Counted from the stretch's first letter, positions 49,930 to 58,778 are shown. The stretch: 64,000 nucleotides of DNA from JAJPHF01 sp035293805 (GCA_035293805.1 DATGMD010000079.1:1-64000), one strand, 5' to 3'. Numbers and translations: made by a program. Notes: generated by a model from the letters alone, not told the origin.

Positions 49930-49967
49930 CCCGTCTCTCCTGCCGGCCACCGCCGGCCGCGTCCGAC

Positions 49968-50381
49968 CTAGCCCTCGCCGCTCAGCCCCTGGCAAGCGTC
50001 GAGGGCGCGGTGGAGCGCGCCGGCGGCCACGGTAGCGCAGTAGCGCTTCTCGGCGGGCAGGCCGCCGAGCGCGCGCTCGATCGCGGCCGCGTCGACGGCG
50101 CGTGCTGCGCTCAGGGTGGCACCCGTCGCCAGCGTGGTCGCCATGCTGGCCGCGGCGATCGTGGCGCTGCACCCGAACGCCTTGAAACGGGCCGCCTGCA
50201 CTGCCCCCGCCGCCACGCGGATGGAGATACGCACCTGATTGCCGTAGACCGGATCGCCGTCGGCGCCCACCCCATCCGCGCCCTCCAGCGTCCCCACGTT
50301 GCGCGGTCGGGTCGCGTGGTCGATCACGGTATCGGAGTAGACGCCCTCTCCAGCCGGAATGTCGTTGGGCCGCTCGCGCAC
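49968..50381 (-). CDS. IscU/NifU-like Fe-S scaffold homologue with missing ligands
   Basis: A 137-residue IscU/NifU_N-type protein, recognised by VYSDTVIDHATRPRNVGTLE at the start, FKAFGCSATIAAASMATT (Cys71, second ligand) and LPAEKRYCATVAAGALHRAL (Cys115, third ligand). The first ligand motif, normally PxCGDxv, reads DPVYGNQV: Tyr46 replaces Cys and Asn48 replaces the conserved Asp. Both codons were checked. The fold is intact, so it is not an obvious pseudogene. It may bind a cluster differently or pass sulfur rather than build clusters. Its neighbours are two small proteins and a DsrE-like protein. Confidence 0.82.
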   Translation of the reverse strand: MRERPNDIPAGEGVYSDTVIDHATRPRNVGTLEGADGVGADGDPVYGNQVRISIRVAAGAVQAARFKAFGCSATIAAASMATTLATGATLSAARAVDAAAIERALGGLPAEKRYCATVAAGALHRALDACQGLSGEG

Positions 50382-50396
50382 GCTTCCGCTCGCCCG

Positions 50397-50624
50397 CTAG
50401 CTGCCGTTGCGAGGGCGGCCCTGGCCGATGTGGCCCACCACCTTCTGCATCGCGTCGGCCAGCTCTAGCGCCTCCTCGTAGTTCAGCGTCAGGGTTAGCC
50501 CGCGCTCGTGAAACTGCAAGGTGATCAGGTGGTGCGTGGTCTCCTCGTACGCGCTGATGTTCTCGGTGCCCTCGATCTCCTCATAGGCGTGCTCGTGGCC
50601 ATGCTCGTCCCCCCGCTGGACCAT
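50397..50624 (-). CDS. Small His/Glu-rich protein
   Basis: A 75-residue protein beginning MVQRGDEHGHEHAYEEIEG, with four His and many acids in 17 residues, then a beta-like HHLITLQFHERGLTLTLNY and a helix (EEALELADAMQKVVGHI). The His-Glu cluster could bind metal, by composition only. It starts a minus-strand group: 15 nt to the IscU-like gene, then an 80-aa protein and a DsrE-like protein. No family is recognised. Its leader separates it from the M20 gene by 96 nt. Confidence 0.55.
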   Translation of the reverse strand: MVQRGDEHGHEHAYEEIEGTENISAYEETTHHLITLQFHERGLTLTLNYEEALELADAMQKVVGHIGQGRPRNGS

Positions 50625-50720
50625 GCCACTCCTCCCCGCGCCGCGCGCTCGCCCGTCGGGATGATACCACCGTACCCGCCAACCCGCCGGGGCACCAGGC
50701 GGCGGGTCGTCCCACCGCCC

Positions 50721-51971
50721 TCAAGCCTGCGGCGCGCGCAAGTAGCGACACGCCGTCAGCGCATAGAGCTTCGCCGCCTCCACCACCTGCGCCAGCGGCA
50801 CCGACTCATCGGGCACGTGCGTGCCCTCCGGCACCCCGGGGCCGAGCACGAGCGTCGGCACCCCGCGCGCGCCGAAGAAGCGGCCGTCGCTCGCCTGCTG
50901 GTAGCCCACGGCGTCGGCCGTCAGGCCGAGCGCCCGGCGGGCTGCGAGCGCTGCCTGCACCACCGCCGCGTTCTCGGGCGTTTCGAAAGGGTCCGCCCAG
51001 ATCAGCGTGTCCACCGCGACGCGCACGGCCGGGTCGTCCGCCTCCAGCGCCGCGGCTGCCGCCAACAGCTCCGCTCGCGCCGAGTCGAGCGTCTCGCCCG
51101 GCAGCGTGCGCCGGTCGACCACGGCCTCGGCGTAGTCCGGCACGACGTTTGGCGCGACGCCGCTCGATAGGGCGCTCACCGACAGCGAGGGCGGCGTCAC
51201 GAGCGGGTGGCGCCGCTCCGGCAGCCGCGTCGTCACGTCACGCTCGATGCGACCGAGCCACCGCACGAGGTGCGCGGCAGCATTCGCGCCAGCGTGCGGC
51301 ACGCTCGCATGGGCCGTGCGGCCACGCGTGCTGAGCCGCAGCCAGGCGACGCCCTTCTCCGCGATCGCCACCTGGTTGTCGGTCGTCTCGCCCACCACGA
51401 CCGCATCGGCGGCGAGCGCGCCGGCCGCGAGCAAGTGCTGCGCGCCGGCGCCGCCGGTTTCCTCGTCGGCCACGAGCGCGACGGTCAGCGTGCCGTGCCC
51501 CTCAGCCCCTGTCGTCGCGAGCGCGCTGAGCGCCAGCAGCATCGGCGCGGCGCTGCCCTTCGCATCTGCCGCGCCCCGGCCCCATAGCCGCCCGTCGCGC
51601 ACCTCGCCGCCGAACGGGTCCACCGTCCAGCCCGCCGCATCCCCGAGCGGCACGGTGTCCAGGTGGCTCAAGAACAGAAGTCGCGGCCCCGCGGTCGGCG
51701 CCGCGCCGCGAGCCATCCCAAACGTGTGACGCGCGACAACGCTCGGCCGCTCGGGCGCGCTCCCGCTGACCTCGGCACGCAGCCCCTGGTGGGCCAGCCA
51801 CGCTGTCACGACAGCGGCCGCGGCCCGCGTGTCGCCGGGCGGGTTCACGCTCGGCGCCCGGACGAGATCACGCAGCAGCGCGGCCAGCTCGTCAGCGCGC
51901 GCCTCGATGGTCGCCGCGAGCCGCGCCTCGTCCACGCGCAGGCCCCCCGCCATGCTGCTCGCTCCTTCCAT
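50721..51971 (-). CDS. M20/ArgE-DapE family peptidase or deacylase
   Basis: A 416-residue M20 metallohydrolase: LLFLSHLDTVPLGDAAGW (first metal His, Asp), WGRGAADAKGSAAPMLLAL (bridging Asp), LVADEETGGAGAQHLLA (catalytic and metal Glu), TRGRTAHASVPHAGANAA (lid His), and the final GTHVPDESVPL (metal His). All metal ligands are present. The length and lid pattern match the ArgE/DapE/CPG2 group. The substrate (acetylornithine, succinyl-DAP, peptides) cannot be told; no arginine or lysine genes adjoin. Divergent from the 52085 gene. Confidence 0.85.
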   Translation of the reverse strand: MEGASSMAGGLRVDEARLAATIEARADELAALLRDLVRAPSVNPPGDTRAAAAVVTAWLAHQGLRAEVSGSAPERPSVVARHTFGMARGAAPTAGPRLLFLSHLDTVPLGDAAGWTVDPFGGEVRDGRLWGRGAADAKGSAAPMLLALSALATTGAEGHGTLTVALVADEETGGAGAQHLLAAGALAADAVVVGETTDNQVAIAEKGVAWLRLSTRGRTAHASVPHAGANAAAHLVRWLGRIERDVTTRLPERRHPLVTPPSLSVSALSSGVAPNVVPDYAEAVVDRRTLPGETLDSARAELLAAAAALEADDPAVRVAVDTLIWADPFETPENAAVVQAALAARRALGLTADAVGYQQASDGRFFGARGVPTLVLGPGVPEGTHVPDESVPLAQVVEAAKLYALTACRYLRAPQA

Positions 51972-52035
51972 CCTCGCCTCCCCAGTCTACCGCCGGTCGC
52001 CGGCTCCGCGGCACGGACCCGGCGGCACGCTACGC

Positions 52036-52041
52036 TATACT
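52036..52041 (+). promoter_or_regulatory. Possible -10 box (TATACT)
   Basis: TATACTGGGG, 44 nt before the ATG at 52085. Same core as upstream of atpC. No clear -35. Confidence 0.35.
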
Positions 52042-52084
52042 GGGGTCAGTGAGGCCAAGTGTCGCGGGGCGAGAGGAGGCAGGA

Positions 52085-52600
52085 ATGGCTGGGCAGTATT
52101 GGGTGCGCGTCGTAGGGTTCCTCCAGCCGCCGCCGGCCCGCGAGGTACTCTCGCCGTCGGGCTACTTCCGAGGCGACGAGCGGGCCGCCCACCGCATGCC
52201 GGTAGGTGAGATCAGCCTGCCGCCGATCCCGGCGTCGCGCACGCCCGAGGCTGGACGCGCCACGGCCCAGGCCGTGGCCGAGCGCCCCGCCGCCCTGGAG
52301 ATCACCAACGGCGACCGTCTGATCTACCTCGCGCTTGGCCCCTTCTCGCTGTACGCCGTCGGCACCGTCACGAGCGACCCGGAGCCAGCGCCGAACGATC
52401 CCCGCAAGCGGGTCGTCTCGGTCCACACGGACGTGTTCATCAACACAGTCATGAAGACCCCCCATTTCGGTGGCGTCGCCTTGCCCAGCGGCCGCGACCT
52501 GCGCCTGCTCGTGCAGCAGTACACCTACATCTGGGTCTCGCCCGAGGATGGCGAGTCGCTCGTTCAGCGCGTGAGCACCAAGGCCGGCGCGAAAGATTAA
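52085..52600 (+). CDS. Hypothetical protein, PUA/EVE-like features
   Basis: A 171-residue protein without a family I can name. The start QYWVRVVGFLQ, the middle NGDRLIYLALGPFSLYAVGTV and the late FINTVMKTPHF loosely resemble EVE/PUA-like domains that bind modified bases, but the match is weak. It is cytosolic, with no signal peptide. GAGAGGAGG lies upstream of the ATG at 52085, fixing that start over an earlier GTG. It lies between divergent (M20) and same-strand (fmdB) genes. Confidence 0.6.
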   Translation: MAGQYWVRVVGFLQPPPAREVLSPSGYFRGDERAAHRMPVGEISLPPIPASRTPEAGRATAQAVAERPAALEITNGDRLIYLALGPFSLYAVGTVTSDPEPAPNDPRKRVVSVHTDVFINTVMKTPHFGGVALPSGRDLRLLVQQYTYIWVSPEDGESLVQRVSTKAGAKD

Positions 52601-52641
52601 CCTCCGCCAGCCGCTCTAATACCCCTCTAACGCGCTCCGGG

Positions 52642-52647
52642 TATAAT
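52642..52647 (+). promoter_or_regulatory. -10 box (TATAAT) before fmdB-dtd
   Basis: A perfect TATAAT in the 138-nt gap, 92 nt before the fmdB-like ATG. No clear -35. Confidence 0.45.
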
Positions 52648-52738
52648 TACCGCGAGTCACTTCCCCTACACGGGCGCCACGCGGCGGGCTACGTCAGACT
52701 GCCGCCGGCCGTCCTGAGTCTGGAGGCAACGACCAACT

Positions 52739-53089
52739 ATGCCAATCTACGTCTATCGCTGCGCCGATTGCGACGCGGAGACCGAGAAGCGCCAGGGCTT
52801 TTCCGAGGCCCCGCTCACCACCTGCGAGAGCTGCGGCGGACGCGTGCGCCGCGTGCTTCAGCCGGCGGGCGTCATTTTCAAGGGCAGCGGCTTCTATTCG
52901 ACCGATTACCGCAACGGCGCCAAGAGCAAGAAGACCGCCGCCGACGGCGCGGACGGCAGCAGCGCCACCAGCGAGAACGGCACCGGCACGAAGAGCGAGA
53001 AGAGCGAGAAGAGCGAGTCCGCGGCGCCCAAGGCCGACGGCGGCGAGAAGAAAGCGCAGCCGGCCGCGAGCAGCGCCAAGTCCGACTAG
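52739..53089 (+). CDS. FmdB-type zinc ribbon protein
   Basis: A 116-residue protein. Residues 1-45 are the FmdB/CxxC_CXXC_SSSS zinc ribbon (MPIYVYRCADCDAETEKRQG, then CESCGGRVRRVL) with four zinc Cys, ending KGSGFYSTDY, the usual family end. A Ser-Lys-Glu-Asn-rich disordered tail of about 55 residues is extra. The family is linked to formamidase and amidase gene regulation in one case, otherwise unknown. Its stop overlaps the dtd GTG region (53087-53091), so dtd is likely co-translated. Confidence 0.88.
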   Translation: MPIYVYRCADCDAETEKRQGFSEAPLTTCESCGGRVRRVLQPAGVIFKGSGFYSTDYRNGAKSKKTAADGADGSSATSENGTGTKSEKSEKSESAAPKADGGEKKAQPAASSAKSD

Positions 53090-53090
53090 C

Positions 53091-53537
53091 GTGCGCGCCC
53101 TTCTGCAACGGGTGCGGAGCGCCGAGGTCCGCGTCGACGAGGAAGTCGTCGGCAGCATCGGCGCGGGCTGGGCGGTCCTACTCGGCGTGGGACGCGACGA
53201 CACGCCGGACGTGGCGCGGGCGCTAGCCGAAAAGGTCGTGCATCTGCGGGCCTTCGCCGACGACGCGGGAAAGATGAACCGCTCGGCGCTAGAAGTTGCC
53301 GCCGAGGCGCTCGTTGTCTCTCAATTCACGCTCTACGCCGACCTGCGCCGCGGGCGGCGGCCGTTCTTCGGCGCTGCCGCGCCCCCGGACCTCGCCCGCG
53401 CGCTCGTCGGCGACTTCGCCGCCGCGATCGCCGGCTACGGCCTGCGGGTCGCCTCGGGACGATTTGGCGCGATGATGGAGGTGCGACTGGTCGCCGACGG
53501 CCCCGTCACCCTCTGGCTGAATACCGACGAGCTTTAG
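53091..53537 (+). CDS. dtd: D-aminoacyl-tRNA deacylase
   Basis: A 148-residue DTD with both family motifs: VSQFTLYAD (SQxT-type) and DGPVTLWLNTDEL (GPVT, cross-subunit). It removes D-amino acids and glycine mischarged onto tRNA. MRALLQRVRSAEVRVDEEVVG is the conserved start. The GTG start follows the fmdB-like stop by 1 nt. It converges on the 53552 gene with a 14-nt gap. Confidence 0.95.
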   Translation: MRALLQRVRSAEVRVDEEVVGSIGAGWAVLLGVGRDDTPDVARALAEKVVHLRAFADDAGKMNRSALEVAAEALVVSQFTLYADLRRGRRPFFGAAAPPDLARALVGDFAAAIAGYGLRVASGRFGAMMEVRLVADGPVTLWLNTDEL

Positions 53538-53551
53538 CGCGCGACCCGAGA

Positions 53552-54115
53552 TCACCGGGTCCGACGGCCGAGCAGGTGCATCAGCCCGCCCGCGCGGGGC
53601 GCGGCACAGCCGCCGTCGGGTTGGCGCATGGCGGCCGCTGCGGCGCGGGCCTCGTTGCGTGCGGCCAGCAACTGGTCGCGCAGGTGCTGCGCCAGGTCCG
53701 CTCGGTCGTCTTCGTCGGCGTCCACTAGCCGCGGGTCCGCGATCTGCATTAGTAGCTCCAGCGTGGCGGCGCCCCGGGCCTGGACTTCCTCCGCGCCGGG
53801 CGGGACCGGCCCGCTCTTGAGCAGTTGCGCCTCTTGCGCGAACCCTTGGCGGATCTCCGTCAGCCGCTCTGCCGTCGCTGCCGGGCCCTCGGCGTCCAGC
53901 CCCTCCAGCGCCGCCACCAGCTCGCGCGCCAGCTTGCCGGTCCGCTCAAACGACCCGCGGGCGCGCTCGCAGAACGTCTCGGGACTACCCCCGGCCGGGG
54001 AGGGGAGCGCACGCACGGCGCCCAGCGCGGCCACGGCGAGCAGCAGCAGGGCGCCGAATAGCCAGCGCCATCGCCGCCTCGCCGGCGGCCTCCGCCAGAG
54101 CTGCTTCCCCGCCAC
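53552..54115 (-). CDS. Membrane-anchored helical protein of unknown function
   Basis: A 187-residue protein with a very basic head (KQLWRRPPARRRWR), one transmembrane helix (about 18-36, WLFGALLLLAVAALGAVRAL) and an extracytoplasmic helical part (about 45-165) of alternating charged and Ala/Leu residues. It has two isolated Cys, at 49 (TFCER) and near the end (GGCAAP). No family is recognised. A plausible promoter lies at 54173-54201. It is convergent with dtd. Confidence 0.6.
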   Translation of the reverse strand: MAGKQLWRRPPARRRWRWLFGALLLLAVAALGAVRALPSPAGGSPETFCERARGSFERTGKLARELVAALEGLDAEGPAATAERLTEIRQGFAQEAQLLKSGPVPPGAEEVQARGAATLELLMQIADPRLVDADEDDRADLAQHLRDQLLAARNEARAAAAAMRQPDGGCAAPRAGGLMHLLGRRTR

Positions 54116-54172
54116 GTCGGTGGTCTCCCAGGCCCCCTCACTCCTGCCCGCGTCGCGCTCGCGCCCGCAGAG

Positions 54173-54201
54173 ATATTAAGCCTGCTCTTACCAATCGGCA
54201 A
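54173..54201 (-). promoter_or_regulatory. Possible sigma70-like promoter
   Basis: TTGCCG (54201-54196), 17-nt spacer, TAATAT (54178-54173): four of six matches in each. It would give a leader of about 50 nt for the gene at 54115. Confidence 0.4.
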
Positions 54202-54534
54202 CCGCTGCACACGCTCGACGTACCTCTTCAGGCCAGCCAGCGGCGCCGAGCGCGCGAGGTAACCCTTTTGTAACTACACGCCCGTAATATGTTTTGCCTG
54301 GCCAATGCACGCTCCGTGCCGCGCTTCAAGCGGCCAACCACTCCCGCGGCGGCAAAACGATTCTCCTCCCCTGTGACGGTGACGCAGGATGCGGTGCGGC
54401 TGCTCGCCGGCGTAGCCCTCAAGTGCCGACCACGGCGGACCCGTCGCGCCCAAGCCGGACGGTCCCGCGACGGCTAGCGCCGACCGCGCGAGCCAGACCC
54501 CGGGGCCGCGGCGCGGTCGCCGCCCCGGATGCAC
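54202..54534. other. Gene-free stretch between 54115 and clpX
   Basis: Apart from the remnant at 54294-54365 this 330-nt stretch shows no supported gene. Its left part (about 54255-54300) is A/T-richer than the flanks, including CTTTTGTAACTACACG and TAATATGTTTTG. No tRNA or riboswitch pattern was seen. Confidence 0.5.
54294..54365 (+). pseudogene. Remnant of a CSLREA-motif surface protein
   Basis: Translated from 54294 the sequence reads PGQCTLRAALQAANHSRGG, then KTILLP, then CDGDAG. This closely follows the CSLREA motif (CSLREAIxAAN, then GxDTIxLP) found after the signal peptide of many secreted bacterial proteins. An in-frame TAA lies at 54285, 9 nt before it. There is no signal peptide, and the rest of the reading frame is unlike a beta-helix protein. 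It looks like a short leftover of a decayed gene. A sequencing indel in an intact gene is excluded by the lack of downstream homology. Confidence 0.55.
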
Positions 54535-54570
54535 AAGAAGGCCGGCGGCCACGTGGCCGCCGGCCTTCTT
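54535..54570. terminator. Strong hairpin terminator after clpX (bidirectional)
   Basis: A perfect 16-bp stem (54535-54550 with 54555-54570, ACGT loop), flanked by AAGAAG / CTTCTT so each strand ends in a U-rich tail. It lies 20 nt past the clpX stop. Confidence 0.8.
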
Positions 54571-54589
54571 GTCGGTCGCGAAAGCAGAG

Positions 54590-55870
<1,281 letters not shown>

Positions 55871-55898
55871 ACCTGTGGTCCTCCGTGCCCTGGTGCGC

Positions 55899-56534
55899 TT
55901 AGCTGCCGTCCGAGGGAGCCGGCTCCCCCATGCCCGGCGTGCGCCCAATCACTTCGTCGATGATGCCATAATCCCGCGCCTGTTCGGGCGTCAGGAAGAA
56001 GTCGCGGTCCGAGTCGCGCGCGATGCGCTCCAGGGGCTGGCCCGTGTGCAGCGCCATGATGTCCCGCAGCCGCGACTGGACCCGCAGGATCTCACGCGCG
56101 CGGATCTCGATGTCCGCGGCCGTCCCCTCGAAGCCACCCGCCGCCTGGTGAATCATGATCGTCGAATTGGGCAGCGCGTAGCGCTTCCCCTTCGCGCCCG
56201 CCAGCAGGAGCACCGCCCCCATGCTCGCGGCCATGCCGACGCAGATCGTGCTCACGTCGGGCTTGATGAGCTGCATGGTGTCGTAGATCGACAGGCCCGC
56301 CGTGACGCTGCCGCCCGGCGAGTGGATGTACAGGGAGATGTCCCGCTCCGGGTCCTCGCGGTCGAGATAGAGCAGCTGGGCAACGATCAGGTTGGCGCTG
56401 TAATCGTCGACCGCCGAGCCCAGGAAGATGATGCGCTCCTTCAGCAGCAGCGAGTAAATGTCGTACGAGCGCTCGCCCCGGTTGGTGGCCTCGACCACCA
56501 TCGGGACGAGAACCTGGGCGCGGGGATCAAGCAT
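55899..56534 (-). CDS. clpP: ATP-dependent Clp protease proteolytic subunit
   Basis: A 211-residue serine protease subunit. The catalytic triad is present: Ser104 in VGMAASMGAVLL, His129 in TIMIHQAAGG, and Asp174 in RIARDSDRDFF. YIHSPGGSVTAGLSIYDTMQ is the oxyanion strand. It assembles as two heptameric rings and partners with ClpX, encoded next. Its ATG overlaps the trigger-factor stop by 8 nt, so tig-clpP-clpX is one operon, the widely conserved order. Confidence 0.96.
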   Translation of the reverse strand: MLDPRAQVLVPMVVEATNRGERSYDIYSLLLKERIIFLGSAVDDYSANLIVAQLLYLDREDPERDISLYIHSPGGSVTAGLSIYDTMQLIKPDVSTICVGMAASMGAVLLLAGAKGKRYALPNSTIMIHQAAGGFEGTAADIEIRAREILRVQSRLRDIMALHTGQPLERIARDSDRDFFLTPEQARDYGIIDEVIGRTPGMGEPAPSDGS

Positions 56535-57882
56535 GGGAGGGCTCCTCGGCGGCCGGCTCGGCCGCCTCAGACGGCGCGGCCGTCGGCTCGGCGGTCTCGC
56601 CGTCGGTCGCGCCGGTCGCCATCTCTACCAAGCGCGCAATCGTCTTGCGCTCGCGAATCGCGGCCTCCACGCGGGCGCGCGTCTCGCGCCGCGCCAGCGC
56701 CTCGCGCACGAGACGGCGGGCCTCCGGCCCCTCGCCGGCCGCCTTCCGGATCTCCGTCTCGACCTCGACCGGATCGACCTCGATCTGCTCCGCCTTCGCG
56801 ATCTCGTCCAGCACGAACAGCCGGGTCAGCTCGCGGCGCGCGTCGGCCTCTAGCTCCGCCTCGAATTCGGCCGGCGACTTGCCGGTCAACTGTCGGTATT
56901 GTTCTACCGTGATCCCTTGCCTGTCAAGCGAGCTGGCCAGCTGCTGGCGCAGGCGCTCCGCCTGCTTCTCGATCGCCTGGGGCGGCAGCTCCAGCGTCGC
57001 GCCCTCCACGACCTCGTTGATCAGGCCTTCCTGCAGCTCCTGCCGCGCGTTGGCCTCCGCGCGCGCTTGCAGCTCGCCGCGCACCTCTTGCTTCACCTCG
57101 TCCAGCGTGCTGAACGTGCCGACGCTGGAGGCGAACGCGTCGTCCAGCTCGGGAAGCTGCTTCTCCTTCACCCAGTGCACCTTCACGGTGAAGGTGGCCT
57201 GCTTGCCGGCGATCTCCGCGTCCTCGAAGTCCGCCGGCACCGCGAGCGTGAACGTCTTCTCGTCGCCCGCCGCCATGCCGACGAGCTGCTCGGCGAAGCC
57301 CGGCATCGGCCGGTCGCTCTCGCCGCGCACGACGTACTCGACGTCCTGCCGGTCCAGGATGACCTTCTCGTCCACCGCCCCGTGGACGTCCATCGCCACC
57401 CGGTCTTCGAGCTGCACGGGGCGCTCGACCGGCACCCAGGTGGCGTGCGACTCCCGGAGTTGGTTGATCACGTGGTCCACCTGCTCGTCGGTGACCTCGG
57501 GCGTGGTCAGCTCGCGGCGCAGCGCGCGGTAATCGCCGAGCTGCACCGCCGGCCGCACCGGCACGGTGGCCTTGAACTTCAGCGGCTCGGCCTCGACCAC
57601 CTCGAAGGAGGCCTCTTCAATCGGATACAGGTTCTCCTGGTCGATCGCCTCGCGATACACCTCGGGCACCAGGTGCTCGATGGCGTCCTCGAGCAGCGAC
57701 TCGCGGCCCACCATCCGCTCGACGAGCGGGCGCGGCGCCTTGCCGGGGCGGAACCCGGGCACTTTTAGCCGGCCGGCCATCCGGCGGTACGCCTGGTCCA
57801 TCGCCCGCTCGAGCCGCGGGGGCTCGACCTCGACCTCGAGCACGACCTGGCTCTTCTCGATCTCTTGCGTGCTGACCTTCAC
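56527..57882 (-). CDS. tig: Trigger factor (ribosome-associated chaperone)
   Basis: A 451-residue trigger factor. The ribosome-binding tip is GRLKVPGFRPGKAPRPLVE (the GFRxGxxP signature). The FKBP-like domain spans about 150-240 (LEDRVAMDVHGAVDEK, MPGFAEQLVGMAAGDEKTF), and the C-terminal helical cradle follows (about 255-430), with an extra Glu-Ala-rich tail. The middle domain retains the peptidyl-prolyl isomerase outline. It folds nascent chains and leads the tig-clpP-clpX operon. The start at 57882 is 125 nt downstream of tRNA-Gly, beyond a terminator, so it has its own promoter that I could not pick out. Confidence 0.95.
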   Translation of the reverse strand: MKVSTQEIEKSQVVLEVEVEPPRLERAMDQAYRRMAGRLKVPGFRPGKAPRPLVERMVGRESLLEDAIEHLVPEVYREAIDQENLYPIEEASFEVVEAEPLKFKATVPVRPAVQLGDYRALRRELTTPEVTDEQVDHVINQLRESHATWVPVERPVQLEDRVAMDVHGAVDEKVILDRQDVEYVVRGESDRPMPGFAEQLVGMAAGDEKTFTLAVPADFEDAEIAGKQATFTVKVHWVKEKQLPELDDAFASSVGTFSTLDEVKQEVRGELQARAEANARQELQEGLINEVVEGATLELPPQAIEKQAERLRQQLASSLDRQGITVEQYRQLTGKSPAEFEAELEADARRELTRLFVLDEIAKAEQIEVDPVEVETEIRKAAGEGPEARRLVREALARRETRARVEAAIRERKTIARLVEMATGATDGETAEPTAAPSEAAEPAAEEPSHA

Positions 57883-57944
57883 CGCCGCTGGCTACCTTTC
57901 CGCCCGATCCACAACGCTTGGCACCGCGCCGCCCCCTCATCCGG

Positions 57945-57972
57945 CAAAAATGGGCTCTACGAGAGAGCCCAT
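57945..57972 (-). terminator. Intrinsic terminator after tRNA-Gly
   Basis: On the minus strand ATGGGCTCT, CTCGT loop, AGAGCCCAT, then TTTTTG. A 9-bp stem with a U-run, 36 nt after the tRNA 3' end. Confidence 0.75.
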
Positions 57973-58007
57973 CTGCGGACGCGCGCCAAACCGGGGCTAA
58001 GTTTGGG

Positions 58008-58079
58008 AGCGGAAGACGGGATTCGAACCCGCGACCCTCTCCTTGGCAAGGAGATGCTCTACCACTGAGCCACTTCCGC
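58008..58079 (-). tRNA. tRNA-Gly(GCC)
   Basis: A complete 72-nt cloverleaf. Acceptor GCGGAAG pairs with CTTCCGC, the D arm is GCTCAGTGGTAGAGC, the anticodon stem CTCCT/GGAG carries a GCC anticodon (58047-58045), and the T loop is GGTTCGAATCC. The discriminator is U, as in bacterial tRNA-Gly. The CCA end is not encoded (CCC follows). A terminator lies downstream. Confidence 0.97.
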
Positions 58080-58107
58080 AAGCGAGTACTGGATTGCTTA
58101 CTTCGTC

Positions 58108-58136
58108 ATTGTACCCCCTGACGGCGGCCTGAACAA
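58108..58136 (-). promoter_or_regulatory. Possible promoter of tRNA-Gly
   Basis: TTGTTC (58136-58131), 17-nt spacer, TACAAT (58113-58108); the predicted start is about 22 nt before the tRNA. Confidence 0.5.
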
Positions 58137-58294
58137 GCTTGGGGGGCAATTTTTCGGCTGCCGGCACCCGCCGCCAGCGGCGGCCGGCAGCGCCGTCGAA
58201 CCGCGTATTGACGCCGTGCAGTGCTGGCGCCGGCGGCATGGGCGCGGTATACCGGGGATGAGCGCCGCGGGGCCGGCGCTGAGGGAGACGAGCC

Positions 58295-58690
58295 ATGAGA
58301 ACCGCCGTGGTGTTGCTGGGACACGGCAGCCGCGCGCCCGAGGCGCGACAGTACTTTCTGGACCTGGCCGAGGCGGTCCGCGGGCCGTCGGGCAGCGCCT
58401 TCGTGGAGGCCGCGTTTCTCGAGCTGTGTGGCCCGTCATTCCACGAGACCGTCGCCGCCTGCGCGGCCCGCGGCGCCGAGCGCGTCGTCGTCGTGCCGGT
58501 CTTCCTGCACCCCGGCCGCCATCTGCAGCGCGACGTGCCGCGCCTGGTCGCCGAGGCGCGCGCGGCCCATCCCGGCCTCGACGTCGTGCTCGCCCCCCAC
58601 CTCGGCGCCCACCCCGAGCTAACGCCCCTCGTCGCCGACCTGATCCGGCGCGCGGTCGACGGCGCCGAGGTGCCGACTGGGGCCAGCTAA
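58295..58690 (+). CDS. Short CbiX/SirB-type chelatase homologue
   Basis: A 131-residue single-domain protein: VVLLGHGSRAPEARQYFLDLA (His10) and VVVVPVFLHPGRHLQRDVPRLV (His72, His76). These match the small CbiXS/SirB chelatases that assemble as dimers and insert Co2+ or Fe2+ into sirohydrochlorin. It is separate from the long CbiX in the cobalamin operon and has no riboswitch. Near a sulfite/nitrite reductase at the right edge, an iron-chelating (siroheme) role is plausible, but inferred. ATG at 58295. Confidence 0.85.
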   Translation: MRTAVVLLGHGSRAPEARQYFLDLAEAVRGPSGSAFVEAAFLELCGPSFHETVAACAARGAERVVVVPVFLHPGRHLQRDVPRLVAEARAAHPGLDVVLAPHLGAHPELTPLVADLIRRAVDGAEVPTGAS

Positions 58691-58720
58691 GCTTCCCGCC
58701 CCGCACCGAAGCACTCGGCC

Positions 58721-58767
58721 AGGGATAGTGTGTAGGTTTGGCTTCGCCAAACCTACACACTATCCCT
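58721..58767. terminator. 22-bp perfect inverted repeat between convergent genes
   Basis: Arms 58721-58742 and 58746-58767 are perfectly complementary, with a TTC loop. It sits 31 nt after the short cbiX stop and 12 nt before the asparaginase-like stop on the other strand, so it can terminate both. No U-run, but the stem is unusually long and includes an A/T-rich AGGTTTGG. Confidence 0.75.
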
Positions 58768-58778
58768 GGGACGGCAGC

